A stretch of 64,000 nucleotides of DNA from Chryseobacterium antibioticum (GCF_012927325.1 NZ_JABBGI010000003.1:124001-188000), one strand, 5' to 3'; numbered from the stretch's first letter, positions 1 to 8,359 are shown. The notes: generated by a model not told the origin, from the letters alone. Numbers and translations are program-made.

Positions 1-146
1 TGTTCTTCGGGGTTATCCAGCAGCTTGTAATCGCCTGCTTCCATTGTAAAGAACTTTTTAATCCATTCTTCATTTAATGCCTTGAAAGCTTCTTTGTATT
101 GAGGTACGTAGTTTATAATTTGTACTTCATTGTTTGTATCATTCAT
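1..146 (-). CDS. GNAT family N-acetyltransferase, N-terminal part only
   Basis: The minus strand carries an open frame that starts at the ATG at 146-144 and runs off the left edge of the window. Its first 48 residues contain a pattern of the type INYVPQY..AF..LNEEWI..FF, followed by an acidic stretch and LLDNPE. This matches the N-terminus of a common GNAT subfamily that transfers acetyl groups from acetyl-CoA. The acetyl-CoA-binding motif lies outside the window, so the substrate cannot be judged. The downstream neighbour on this strand is not visible. Confidence 0.7.
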   Translation of the reverse strand, partial: MNDTNNEVQIINYVPQYKEAFKALNEEWIKKFFTMEAGDYKLLDNPEE

Positions 147-227
147 CACTATAGGGTTTAATTGATATTATTATTTATATTTTGCGCAGGTTTCAGATAC
201 CGCAGTGTTTTCTAATATTTTAAACAT

Positions 228-345
228 TAAGATCTGTTAAGGAGGTAAGGATCGTTAAGAGAAAATCTAAAGATTTTATAAGCTGTAATCCTTAATGCGA
301 AGCTCACTTAATGATCTTAAAACCTTAATCTCACTTAATGTTTCA
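228..345. repeat. TTAAG-rich degenerate intergenic repeat
   Basis: The gap between the acetyltransferase and the MocR-type gene holds many direct and inverted copies of TTAAG, CATTAAG and CTTAATG separated by 5-20 nt. A similar TTAAG-rich tract lies at 5093-5160. Composition and layout suggest a dispersed intergenic repeat family rather than a gene. No function can be assigned. Confidence 0.4.
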
Positions 346-395
346 AAGCATTTTTTTTAATCTTAAGCGTCCTTTTTATATCGGATTACCGAAAA

Positions 396-1814
396 TTAGA
401 TTCTTTTTTTTACCATTTTCGCTAATTTCTCCAGATCACTTTCTACCCTGTCCGTCCATTCCAGCGCATAGTTCAGGCGCATACAGTTCTGATACTGATT
501 GTACTGTGAAAACATTCTTCCCGGGGCAAAATTGATTTTCTGACTCATCGCTTCATCAAATAAATCTTCCGTACAGATTCTTTTGTCCAGTTCCAGCCAC
601 AGCATAAAACCTCCTTTCGGTTCTGAAATTTTGGTATTATCCGGAAAATATTCTGTCACCGACTTCTGGATCTGAAGATAGTTGGCGTATAATTTTTTCC
701 TGAATGTCCTCAAATGATGGTCATACCGCCCGTGTTCCAGAAAATCAGCAATGACATCCGGATATATGGACGGGCTGCATACCGTCTGCACCAATTTCTG
801 CCGGATCACCTGTTCTTTAAATTTTCCCGGAGCGACCCATCCCACCCGATACCCCGGGGCAAGAGTCTTGGAAACCGATCCTATCCACATCACAAGTCCT
901 GCCTCATCATAGAATTTACAGGGTTTCGGCCTTTCTGCTCCAAAATACAGGTTGCCGTAGATATCATCCTCGATCAGCGGAACATTATATTCCGTGATCA
1001 GTTTTACCAATTCTTTTTTGTTTTCATCAGGCATCTGAAAGCCTAATGGATTGTTGAAATTCGTTACAAAACAGCAGGCGGAAAGCGAAGGCAGTACTTT
1101 TTTCAATGCATCCAGATCAACACCGTAAATAGGATGGGTAGGAATTTCCACCACTTTCAGTCCCAACTGCTGGATGGCTTGAAGAACTCCGAAATAGACA
1201 GGGCTTTCCACCGCAACAGAATCTCCGGGTTTCGTTACCGCCATCAGGCAGGTATACACTGCATTCATCGCTCCTGAGGTGATCACCAGGTCATCTTCTG
1301 AGATCTTACCTTCCAGTACGAGAGCCCATTTCGCAGATTCCCTGCGCAGGTATTCATTTCCTTGCACCGGTTCATAATCTGTTCCGCTGTCACTCTTTCT
1401 ATTAATCACATTAATCATAGATTTCTTCAGCTTAGCTAAAGGAAGGAAGCTTTTACCCGGAATGCCTAAAGCAAACTGGGTAACATCATCGGATCCATCA
1501 ATGGTTCCAAACACTTTATCGATAAGAACCTCAGCGGTATTTTCTCTTTCCGCCACTTTCATAGGCGCAACAGATGGCAGTGCCAGCTTTCTTTGGGAAC
1601 TCTGCCTCACAAAATAGCCGTATTTCGGGCGTGATTCTACCAGGGAACGGCTTTCAAGCTCCATGTAGGCCTGTTTTACCGTATTAAGACTCACATTATA
1701 GAGCTTCTGGGCACTTCTGAGCGAAGGCAGCCTGTCTCCAAACTGCAGGGTATCACTTTTAATCTGCTCAGTGACAGATTTTGCTATTTTAAGGTAGAGA
1801 ACGTCTCTGGACAT
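396..1814 (-). CDS. MocR-type PLP-dependent transcriptional regulator / aminotransferase
   Basis: This 472-residue protein has the MocR/PdxR architecture: an N-terminal GntR-type winged helix (about residues 5-70, with FGDRLPSLR and SLNTVKQAY) joined to a fold-type I aminotransferase domain. The aminotransferase part keeps the cofactor residues: TNFNNPLG near 251-258, EDDIY at 282-286, and SVSKT at 313-317 with the Schiff-base lysine K316. Proteins of this family bind DNA and use bound PLP as an effector or cofactor. The target genes cannot be told from the sequence. The gene stands alone; its 3' side faces the TTAAG repeat and its 5' side a small hypothetical gene on the same strand. Confidence 0.88.
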   Translation of the reverse strand: MSRDVLYLKIAKSVTEQIKSDTLQFGDRLPSLRSAQKLYNVSLNTVKQAYMELESRSLVESRPKYGYFVRQSSQRKLALPSVAPMKVAERENTAEVLIDKVFGTIDGSDDVTQFALGIPGKSFLPLAKLKKSMINVINRKSDSGTDYEPVQGNEYLRRESAKWALVLEGKISEDDLVITSGAMNAVYTCLMAVTKPGDSVAVESPVYFGVLQAIQQLGLKVVEIPTHPIYGVDLDALKKVLPSLSACCFVTNFNNPLGFQMPDENKKELVKLITEYNVPLIEDDIYGNLYFGAERPKPCKFYDEAGLVMWIGSVSKTLAPGYRVGWVAPGKFKEQVIRQKLVQTVCSPSIYPDVIADFLEHGRYDHHLRTFRKKLYANYLQIQKSVTEYFPDNTKISEPKGGFMLWLELDKRICTEDLFDEAMSQKINFAPGRMFSQYNQYQNCMRLNYALEWTDRVESDLEKLAKMVKKRI

Positions 1815-1855
1815 GCGATCTGGATTTTAAGTAAATGTACAAATTTCATTCAGGG

Positions 1856-2221
1856 TTATCCAACATTCAGCCAGCCAACTAGTCTGTTGATACTGCTTTT
1901 AAGCTGCTCCGGATCACGGAAATTGGCTGTATTGTTTTTTCTGAAATAACTTTCTGCGCGCGTAGTAAAATTTCTTTTTTCAGTATCGGATAGGCTGTTT
2001 TCATATATTTTAAAAGTAATTTCTCCTTTTTCATTGATCACGAGGCTGGCAAACGCTGCCACCTCAGTCTTCTTTTTCACCAAAAGAAAGGGTACACCAA
2101 AGTTCTGATTCAGTTTTTTAAGGGTCTGTGTCTGTAGAAAAATATTTTTCAGAGACAACATGTCTGAAATATAAACTTCAGCATAAAGAAGCTGATTGGG
2201 GGTTTGTCGTAACGTTTCCAT
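1856..2221 (-). CDS. hypothetical protein, 121 aa
   Basis: I do not recognise this protein. It is a 121-residue soluble-looking mixed alpha/beta sequence, with no signal peptide, membrane segment or cysteine cluster. Short hydrophobic strands (VPFLLVKK, AAFASLVI, EITFKIY) precede a basic, Asn-rich C-terminal third ending in a WL motif. It lies 41 nt upstream of the MocR-type gene on the same strand, so the two could share a transcript. The intact frame and an ATG preceded by an AT-rich leader support a real gene. Confidence 0.6.
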   Translation of the reverse strand: METLRQTPNQLLYAEVYISDMLSLKNIFLQTQTLKKLNQNFGVPFLLVKKKTEVAAFASLVINEKGEITFKIYENSLSDTEKRNFTTRAESYFRKNNTANFRDPEQLKSSINRLVGWLNVG

Positions 2222-2336
2222 AGTGTTCTGCTTTACTTCAGCAAAGTTATGGAGTATTCAAATTTGGGCACAGATACAGAAGTTGATATTATCTTGGGTA
2301 CAGATTGTAAAGAGGGAAGTTATTGGTATAAAACAA

Positions 2337-2367
2337 AAAACTCCCTGTAAATAATACAGAGAGTTTT
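2337..2367 (-). terminator. intrinsic terminator after tRNA-Leu(UAG) copy 1
   Basis: Arms 2337-2349 and 2355-2367 pair over 13 positions with one mismatch around a 5-nt loop. On the minus strand the hairpin ends in a T run. It resembles the terminator at 2606-2640 (shared ACTC.CTGT / ACAGAGAGT arms), which fits duplication of a tRNA-plus-terminator unit. Confidence 0.75.
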
Positions 2368-2378
2368 ATTTTGCTGAG

Positions 2379-2460
2379 TGCGGATGAAGGGACTCGAACC
2401 CCCACGCCTCACAGCACCAGATCCTAAGTCTGGCGTGGCTACCAATTACACCACATCCGC
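2379..2460 (-). tRNA. tRNA-Leu(UAG), copy 1
   Basis: The minus strand folds as an 82-nt leucine tRNA with acceptor GCGGATG pairing CATCCGC, a D arm with TGGTAG, an anticodon stem CCAGA/TCTGG around loop CTTAGGA (anticodon TAG), a type II variable arm and a T arm with GGTTCGAGTCC. It decodes CUN codons. No CCA is encoded. It differs from copy 2 (2812-2893) at a single base near 2413, in the variable-arm region. Confidence 0.95.
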
Positions 2461-2605
2461 TGGTTGTTTATTCTTTATTTAAGAGCTTACTTCCTTTTGA
2501 GACTACAAATATAGGACTTTTTGTCTTAAAAGAAGAGCTAAAAATATAAACATTCACAAAAACTCAATAAAGGAATAAACGTCTTTTAAACCTTCTTAAA
2601 ACTAA

Positions 2606-2640
2606 AAAACTCTCTGTCGAAAAATTCTACAGAGAGTTTT
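2606..2640 (-). terminator. intrinsic terminator after the three-tRNA unit
   Basis: A perfect 12-bp stem (2606-2617 with 2629-2640) closes an 11-nt loop and is followed on the minus strand by a T run. It ends the transcript carrying tRNA-Leu(UAG) copy 2, tRNA-Gly and tRNA-Leu(UAA), and separates it from copy 1 downstream. Confidence 0.85.
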
Positions 2641-2642
2641 AG

Positions 2643-2726
2643 TACCCCGGGCGGGACTTGAACCCGCACGTTCTTACGAACACAGGATTTTAAGTCCTGC
2701 GTGTCTACCAGTTCCACCACCAGGGC
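2643..2726 (-). tRNA. tRNA-Leu(UAA)
   Basis: The minus strand gives an 84-nt type II tRNA: acceptor GCCCTGG paired with CCGGGGT (closing G-U pair), a D arm with TGGTAGACACG, anticodon stem CAGGA/TCCTG with loop CTTAAAA (anticodon TAA), a long variable arm and a T arm with GGTTCAAGTCC. It reads UUA and UUG. CCA is not encoded. It is the last tRNA of a three-gene unit. Confidence 0.95.
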
Positions 2727-2731
2727 AGGTG

Positions 2732-2807
2732 TGGAGCGAAAAACGGGATTCGAACCCGCGACCCCAACCTTGGCAAGGTTGTGCTCTACCAGCTGAGCTA
2801 TTTTCGC
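2732..2807 (-). tRNA. tRNA-Gly(GCC)
   Basis: On the minus strand this is a 73-nt glycine tRNA with an encoded CCA (76 nt in total). Acceptor GCGAAAA pairs TTTTCGC, the D arm has AGCTCAGCTGG, anticodon stem ACCTT/AAGGT surrounds GCC, and the T arm has GGTTCGAATCC. It reads GGC and GGU. The genomic CCA contrasts with the flanking tRNA-Leu genes, which lack it. Confidence 0.95.
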
Positions 2808-2811
2808 ATAG

Positions 2812-2893
2812 TGCGGATGAAGGGACTCGAACCCCCACGCCTCACGGCACCAGATCCTAAGTCTGGCGTGGCTACCAATTACACCACATCCGC
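2812..2893 (-). tRNA. tRNA-Leu(UAG), copy 2
   Basis: This is a near-exact copy of the tRNA at 2379-2460, with the same anticodon loop CTTAGGA and an 82-nt length. The DNA 5' of both copies is also alike for about 60 nt (GAGCTTnCTTC and CAAATATAGGAC in both), so the duplicated block is larger than the tRNA. It is the first gene of the unit Leu(UAG)-Gly-Leu(UAA). Confidence 0.95.
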
Positions 2894-3065
2894 TGGTTTT
2901 TGTTTATTTTAAAGAGCTTGCTTCGTTTTTGTGAGTGCAAATATAGGACATTTTCCTTTATCTCCAAACTTTTCATTAAAAAAAATTAAAATTCACAGAT
3001 TTTTTTTCTGTCCCCCCTATTATTACATTTCATTTTCTTACTTTTACAACGTTAATAATTACAAT

Positions 3066-3443
3066 ATGGAATTACAAGGAACGGTAAAGAAACTTTTTGA
3101 TGCTCAGACATTTGCAAGTGGTTTTCAAAAAAGAGAAATGGTTATTTTAACCCAGGAACAGTACCCACAGCCGATAAACATAGAATTTTTGTCTGATAAG
3201 ATCAGTTTATTAGATCATCTTAAAGAAGGTGAAAATGTAAAAGTGGGGATCAACATCAGAGGAAGAGAATGGGTTTCTCCACAAGGTGAAACTAAATATT
3301 TCAATTCTATCACAGGATGGAAAATTGAAAAAGTAATGGATAACGGATCTGAGCCTACTCAGGCTTCTCCTTCTCAATCTGCATCTCCTGTTTCCAACGA
3401 AAACCCTTTCGCTGGCGATGATGATGATGATTTACCTTTTTAA
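3066..3443 (+). CDS. DUF3127 protein with SSB-like acidic tail
   Basis: This 125-residue protein begins at the ATG at 3066; the frame stays open further upstream, but family members start at MELQGTVKKLF. The N-terminal 90 residues match the DUF3127 family, predicted to be a small beta-barrel: KREMVILTQEQYPQPI, then GENVKVGINIRGREW and YFNSITGWKIE. A Ser/Gln/Pro linker follows, and the protein ends DDDDDLPF. That tail copies the C-terminal peptide of single-stranded DNA-binding protein (acidic run, then a hydrophobic end), which recruits repair and replication proteins. A nucleic-acid or partner-docking role is inferred. A terminator follows. Confidence 0.85.
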   Translation: MELQGTVKKLFDAQTFASGFQKREMVILTQEQYPQPINIEFLSDKISLLDHLKEGENVKVGINIRGREWVSPQGETKYFNSITGWKIEKVMDNGSEPTQASPSQSASPVSNENPFAGDDDDDLPF

Positions 3444-3464
3444 TTAAAAAATAAGATCAAATAT

Positions 3465-3495
3465 AAATCCTGCTTTCACAAGTGGGATTTTTTTT
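3465..3495 (+). terminator. intrinsic terminator after the DUF3127 gene
   Basis: AAATCC and GGATTT arms (3465-3490), with an inner CTT/AAG pair, are followed by eight T residues just before the aat start. Confidence 0.7.
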
Positions 3496-3503
3496 CCAAA
3501 AAA

Positions 3504-4157
3504 ATGGTCCGACTAGACGAAAACGAGATTTCATTCCCCGATCCTGAACTTTATGACGGTCACGAAGGCCTGATTGCCTTTGGTGGCGACCTGTCTATAG
3601 AACGTATTTGGTTCGCTTATCAGTTGGGAATTTTCCCGTGGTATAATCCGGGAGAGGAAATACTGTGGTGGAGCCCGGACCCAAGGTTTGTCCTGTTTCC
3701 TGATGAACTGAAAGTTTCAAAATCGATGCGGAAAATACTGAACAGATCTGTTTTTACCTTTTCGGAGAACAAAAGTTTCAGAGAAGTTATCCAAAACTGT
3801 CAGCAGACCAGCAGAAAAGAACAGACGGGAACCTGGCTTTCGGACGAGCTGATGGAATCTTTTATCAAACTTCACGAATACGGTCTTGCCAAAAGTATAG
3901 AAGTATGGCAGGATGGAGAACTGGTTGGCGGATTTTACGGACTTCAGATTGGCAATGTTTTCTGTGGAGAAAGCATGTTTGCGAAAGTGAGCAATGCCTC
4001 TAAAGCAGGCTTCATCCATTTTGTAGAAAGCAACAAAGAAACAATTGATCTCATTGATTGTCAATCTCATACAGAACATTTGGAAAGCCTGGGCGCAAAA
4101 ATGATTCCTAAAAAAGAATTTTTAAAAATCTTACACAAAAACAATGAACGCAGATAA
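3504..4157 (+). CDS. aat: leucyl/phenylalanyl-tRNA--protein transferase
   Basis: Aat transfers Leu or Phe from aminoacyl-tRNA to N-terminal Arg or Lys of proteins, marking them for ClpAP in the N-end rule pathway. The 217-residue protein carries the family signatures: FPDPELYDGHEGLIAFGGDLS at the N-terminus, FPWYNPGEEILWWSPDPR, then GTWLSDELMESF, GELVGGFYGLQIGNVFCGESMF and a C-terminal DCQ..TEHLESLGA. The length is typical. The 3' end overlaps the EamA gene by 14 nt, so the two are translationally coupled. Confidence 0.95.
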   Translation: MVRLDENEISFPDPELYDGHEGLIAFGGDLSIERIWFAYQLGIFPWYNPGEEILWWSPDPRFVLFPDELKVSKSMRKILNRSVFTFSENKSFREVIQNCQQTSRKEQTGTWLSDELMESFIKLHEYGLAKSIEVWQDGELVGGFYGLQIGNVFCGESMFAKVSNASKAGFIHFVESNKETIDLIDCQSHTEHLESLGAKMIPKKEFLKILHKNNERR

Positions 4158-5034
4158 AGAAAAATGGATTCTTCTGATTGTACTAACTGTTATCTGGGGA
4201 TCATCATTTATTTTGATCAAAAAATCTCTGGAGCATTTCAGCCCATATCAAGTCGGGGCACTAAGGGTTTTGATCGCAGGAATTATATTAATGCCGGTTG
4301 CGATTTCTAAATATAAACTGTTTCCTAAAAAGCATTTGAAATGGCTCATTCTGGCTGCATTTACGGGAAATTTCATTCCGATGTTCCTTTTTCCAATTGC
4401 GGAAACGGAGGTGAGCAGCAGTGTTGCGGGAATTATCAATTCTATGATGCCCATTTTCGTGATCATTGTGGGGGCTTTAATCTGGAAGTTTGAAACCACC
4501 AAAAGACAGATCGTAGGAACGATGATCAGCTTTGCGGGCGTCTGTTTACTGGCATTCGGTGGAGACGGAGAAGGTGGAAAGCTTAAACTGATCCCAATCT
4601 TACTCCTTTTATTAGCCACATTATGCTACGCAGTAAGCACCACAACGGTAAAATCTAAGCTAATGGATGTTTCCTCAACTATATTATCAGCTTTTGTTTT
4701 CTCCTTTGTTTTGTTTTTACCTTCTCTTTTTGCTTTAACATGTACCGGATTCTTTTCGACATTCAGTTTTAATGAAGATCATATGCTGGGACTGATGTTT
4801 GTGGGTCTGTTATCCATCTTCGGAACGGGATTGGCTATGACATTGAATTATCGTCTTCTGAAAGTATCCACTCCACTTTTCGCCTCAACAGTAACGCTGC
4901 TAATACCGATCGTTGCTATTATCTGGGGCTTTTTGGATGGTGAAAAATTAAGTATCTTACAGTTTGTAGGCGCAGGTATTATTATTGGCGGATTAATCTT
5001 TTTAAGGTCTAAAACCAGCATTATAAAAAAATAA
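4144..5034 (+). CDS. EamA/DMT-superfamily permease
   Basis: This 296-residue inner-membrane protein has about ten hydrophobic segments in two repeated halves, as in the drug/metabolite transporter superfamily. The first helix reads LLIVLTVIWGSSFILIKKSLE, and the second EamA repeat begins at about residue 145 (LLLLLATLCYAVSTT). It probably exports a small metabolite; the substrate cannot be told. The start overlaps the end of aat by 14 nt, and a terminator follows, so the pair forms a two-gene operon. Confidence 0.88.
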   Translation: MNADKEKWILLIVLTVIWGSSFILIKKSLEHFSPYQVGALRVLIAGIILMPVAISKYKLFPKKHLKWLILAAFTGNFIPMFLFPIAETEVSSSVAGIINSMMPIFVIIVGALIWKFETTKRQIVGTMISFAGVCLLAFGGDGEGGKLKLIPILLLLLATLCYAVSTTTVKSKLMDVSSTILSAFVFSFVLFLPSLFALTCTGFFSTFSFNEDHMLGLMFVGLLSIFGTGLAMTLNYRLLKVSTPLFASTVTLLIPIVAIIWGFLDGEKLSILQFVGAGIIIGGLIFLRSKTSIIKK

Positions 5035-5058
5035 ATACTTTAATTAATATCAACTAAA

Positions 5059-5084
5059 AATCCTGCATTGCTGCAGGATTATTT
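5059..5084 (+). terminator. terminator after the EamA gene
   Basis: AATCCTGCA (5059-5067) pairs perfectly with TGCAGGATT (5072-5080) around TTGC, with a short AT tail. Confidence 0.65.
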
Positions 5085-5176
5085 ATTTATGATTGTTAAG
5101 TTAAACCATTAAGAATTTTAGGATGTTAAGGAGAATTAAGACTGATCTTTTGATCTTACCCCCTCTCTTCCAACTT

Positions 5177-6559
5177 CTAAGAATTCTTCTTTTTCACTTT
5201 TGCTTTAACCTTCTTCACCTCATCTTTGATGAACGGATACTTTTTTTGCATATCCGGAGCCAATGATGGATCTATACTTAATGCTTTCTGAAGAGATTCT
5301 GCTCCTTTTTCTGGTCTTCTAAGGTTGAAATAACAATTACTCAACTGATAATAGAGTTCTGCTCTGTCGTGCACCTTCAGGGCTCTTTCCAAAATGGTCA
5401 CAGCTTCTTCATATTCTCCCAGAAGCATCAGCACTTCTGAATAGGCATACCAATTATAAAACCTCGTGGGTTCTGCGTCTACCAGTTTTTTCAGACAGCC
5501 AAGGCTTTCCTCAAATTTCCCGGAATCTATGAACAGAAACGCTAATCTTTTCTGATAATCAAGGTTGTCATCGTTTAGATGAGTCGCTTCTTGTGCAAAA
5601 TGCAAGGCCTCTTTCATTCCTCCCATTTCCTCATACAGGTAAGACTGCTCCATCATCGCAAGATAAAACTGCGGGTCTTCTCTCAATGATTTCTGGAACG
5701 CATTAAGAGCCATAATAGACTGTTTCTGCGCTTTGTAGCATAGTCCTATCTTGTAAAAAGTAAATGCTTTGGTATATTCCAGCTCAAGCATTTCCTCATA
5801 GACTGTCACTGCTTTCTGATATTGTCCTAAAGCTTCGTAACAGGCTGCTTTATTAGCATATACTCCTACAGAGTTTGAATTGATTGCCAACAGGTAGTCA
5901 TACCCTTTGATGGCTTCTTCAAAATTCTTTCTGTTGAAATAAAACTGTCCGTATTCAAACCATGCGGTCTCGGAGTAAGCAAATTCATCTAAATATTCAT
6001 TAAGAAAGGCAATAGCCTCCTCGCTCTTATTCAGATCGCTGAAGCAGATCATACAGTTTTCGAGTGAATACTCGTCTGTAGGGTCTTCTTTCAGAGCTTT
6101 TCTGTAGTGTTTAAGAGCGTTAAAGGGATCTCCCAAATTCACATATTCATCCGCAATAAAGTTGTGAAGGAAGTTCTCTTCTTCTTTCAGTTCTAAAGCT
6201 TTTTTACAGATGTCAATGGATTTTCTAGGGTTTCCCAGGCTCGAATAATACTTCGCATAGCAAACTAAAAAGTCTGTATTCTCCATCGATGCTCCTTTCA
6301 GTTCATCGATAAGTTCTTTTGCGGTATTATAGTCTTCCCATTCCAAAAGAATCTCAAGTCTTTTGATCTTGATATCTAATGAATTCGGGTGAAGCTTAAG
6401 TCCATAGTTAACAGCATTGTCTGCGTAGTTAAAATCTCCCAGCTCCAAATAATAAACAATGATATCTTCCAATTCTTCGGTATCGAAGTAGAATTCATCA
6501 TTATTTTCCATCATTTCCTCGAACTTTTTTACAAGTTCATTTCCAAAATACTCTTCCAA
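5177..6559 (-). CDS. tetratricopeptide-repeat protein, 460 aa
   Basis: The protein is almost entirely TPR: about twelve consecutive 34-residue units from residue 35 to 440, recognisable by the A/G-Y pattern (for example SLGNPRKSIDICKKALEL, NLGDPFNALKHYRKALKEDP, ALGQYQKAVTVYEEMLELE). The N-terminus is very acidic and the C-terminus ends in a lysine-rich tail. There is no signal peptide or transmembrane segment, so it is probably cytoplasmic and acts as a protein-interaction scaffold. Its partners are not visible. It stands alone between two AT-rich gaps. Confidence 0.88.
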   Translation of the reverse strand: MEEYFGNELVKKFEEMMENNDEFYFDTEELEDIIVYYLELGDFNYADNAVNYGLKLHPNSLDIKIKRLEILLEWEDYNTAKELIDELKGASMENTDFLVCYAKYYSSLGNPRKSIDICKKALELKEEENFLHNFIADEYVNLGDPFNALKHYRKALKEDPTDEYSLENCMICFSDLNKSEEAIAFLNEYLDEFAYSETAWFEYGQFYFNRKNFEEAIKGYDYLLAINSNSVGVYANKAACYEALGQYQKAVTVYEEMLELEYTKAFTFYKIGLCYKAQKQSIMALNAFQKSLREDPQFYLAMMEQSYLYEEMGGMKEALHFAQEATHLNDDNLDYQKRLAFLFIDSGKFEESLGCLKKLVDAEPTRFYNWYAYSEVLMLLGEYEEAVTILERALKVHDRAELYYQLSNCYFNLRRPEKGAESLQKALSIDPSLAPDMQKKYPFIKDEVKKVKAKVKKKNS

Positions 6560-6941
6560 TAGTGTCGTCTTTGTCGGCCCGATGTCTGAATATACTTACA
6601 AACCTCGGCAAACTTTATTAATTAATAATAACTTCTGAAACTGACATTCAAATGTTTATGCAAAGTTGCAACTTTTTTTTGAATTAGTTTTTCATAAATT
6701 TCTATAATAAAGATAGTAAAAAAAGAAAACACATAAAAGGATTGTGGATAAATAACGCAAATTGTGGTTAAATAGTTATAACGAGCCTTTTTCCGGCAGG
6801 AACTTCCATACGCTCAAAGCAGCTTAGAAATTTCCGCCATTTATCTTTAGGAAAGAGAAACGAAACCTGTTTTGTATATGCTCAAACATGGTGTACAGAA
6901 GAAAAAAGAACGGAGCATTTCTGTTCCGTTCTTCTTTTATT
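6560..6941. other. gene-free gap with two DnaA-box-like 9-mers
   Basis: No open frame with coding character was seen in these 382 nt. The AT-rich half nearest the TPR gene holds TGTGGATAA at 6743-6751, a perfect consensus DnaA box on the minus strand, and TGTGGTTAA at 6763-6771, one mismatch away and 20 nt further on. The rest is unremarkable apart from the glmM terminator at its right end. Confidence 0.4.
6906..6933 (-). terminator. terminator after glmM
   Basis: AAGAACGGA (6906-6914) pairs with TCCGTTCTT (6925-6933) just downstream of the glmM stop codon. A-rich sequence on the left gives a T run on the minus strand. Confidence 0.75.
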
Positions 6942-8324
6942 TTAAATTAAACTTTTAATCTTAGCAATGATATCATCTCCAAGCTTATCGGCTTCTTCCT
7001 GTGTATAGGCCTCGGTATAGATTCTGATAATCGGCTCTGTATTTGATTTTCTGAGGTGCACCCAGTTATTTTCAAAGTCTATTTTAACTCCATCAATGGT
7101 AGAAACCTGCTCATTCTGGTATTCTTTTTCCATTTTGGATAAGATTTCATCTACATTGATCTCTGGGGTAAGTTCTATTTTCTTTTTCCCCATAAAGTAG
7201 CTTGGGTAACCCACTCTTAGTTCGGAAACGGTTTTGTTTTCTTTGGCCAGATGGGTTAAAAACAAGGCGGCCCCTACCAAAGAGTCTCTTCCGTAATGAA
7301 GATCCGGATAGATAATTCCTCCGTTTCCTTCTCCTCCTATTACTGCATTTTTCTCTTTCATCAGATTTACTACGTTCACCTCCCCTACAGCACTTGCAAA
7401 GTATTCTGAATCGTGGCTGTTGGCAACATCCCTCAAAGCACGGCTTGAAGAAAGGTTTGAGATAGCAGCTCCTTTTTTATGTTTCAATAGATAGTCTGCA
7501 ACAGCAACCAGTGTATATTCTTCTCCGAACATTTCACCTTTTTCATCAATTAAGGCTAATCTGTCTACATCAGGATCTACAACGATTCCCAAGTCTGCGT
7601 TTTCTTTTTTTACCAGCTCACAGATGTCTCCTAAATGTTCTTTCAACGGTTCAGGATTGTGTGGAAACTGCCCGTTCGGTTCGCAGTATAATTTGACTGT
7701 TTCACAGCCTAATTTATCTAACAGCATCGGGATCGCAATTCCTCCCGTAGAGTTTACGGCATCCAGAACGATTTTGAATTTTTTAGCTTTAATGGCTTCA
7801 ACATCTACCATTGGCAGGTCAAGGATCTGCTGGATATGAATGTCAAAAGCATCGTCTCTTGTTTCATATTTTCCAAGATCATCTACTTCGGCATAGTCGA
7901 AATCTTCACTTTCAGCCAGAGCAAGTACTTTTGCTCCATCCTCTCCTGTGATAAATTCTCCTTTGCCATTCAATAACTTAAGAGCATTCCACTGTTTTGG
8001 GTTATGTGAAGCCGTAAGGATGATCCCTCCGTCTGCCTTCAGTTCAGGCACCATGATTTCAACGGTTGGGGTGGTGGAAAGTCCTAAATCCACTACATTA
8101 ATTCCCAATCCCTGAAGGGTAGCTGTCACCAGTGAAGAAACCATTTCTCCTGAAATTCTGGCATCTCTTCCAATGACAAGGGTTAAATTCTTTTTATTCT
8201 GTGTATTCTGAAGCCAAGTTCCGAATGCAGAAGCAAATTTCACCACATCCAAAGGAGTCAGGTTATCATTTACTTTTCCGCCGATGGTTCCCCGGATTCC
8301 CGAAATGGATTTTATTAACGACAT
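6942..8324 (-). CDS. glmM: phosphoglucosamine mutase (alpha-D-phosphohexomutase family)
   Basis: The enzyme interconverts glucosamine-6-phosphate and glucosamine-1-phosphate for UDP-GlcNAc synthesis. The 460-residue protein shows the four phosphohexomutase domains: SGIRGTIGG at the N-terminus, the phosphoserine loop TASHNPKQWNALK near residues 103-115, the metal-binding DPDVDRL near 245, the sugar-specificity loop GGEGNGG near 325, and the phosphate-binding RKSNTEPIIRIYTEA at the C-terminus. The GEGNGG loop and the length favour GlmM over phosphomannomutase, though Bacteroidota members of this group may have mixed specificity. The start at 8324 follows a TAnnTTTG box at 8360-8367. Confidence 0.88.
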   Translation of the reverse strand: MSLIKSISGIRGTIGGKVNDNLTPLDVVKFASAFGTWLQNTQNKKNLTLVIGRDARISGEMVSSLVTATLQGLGINVVDLGLSTTPTVEIMVPELKADGGIILTASHNPKQWNALKLLNGKGEFITGEDGAKVLALAESEDFDYAEVDDLGKYETRDDAFDIHIQQILDLPMVDVEAIKAKKFKIVLDAVNSTGGIAIPMLLDKLGCETVKLYCEPNGQFPHNPEPLKEHLGDICELVKKENADLGIVVDPDVDRLALIDEKGEMFGEEYTLVAVADYLLKHKKGAAISNLSSSRALRDVANSHDSEYFASAVGEVNVVNLMKEKNAVIGGEGNGGIIYPDLHYGRDSLVGAALFLTHLAKENKTVSELRVGYPSYFMGKKKIELTPEINVDEILSKMEKEYQNEQVSTIDGVKIDFENNWVHLRKSNTEPIIRIYTEAYTQEEADKLGDDIIAKIKSLI

Positions 8325-8359
8325 TCTGTTTTTATTTTTTAAGTTGTTTTTATTCTGGG

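Noticed and set aside
2931-3065. Longer start for the DUF3127 gene
   Set aside because: The extra 45 residues are Phe/Tyr/Ser-rich translation of AT-rich leader DNA, and the family begins at the ATG at 3066.
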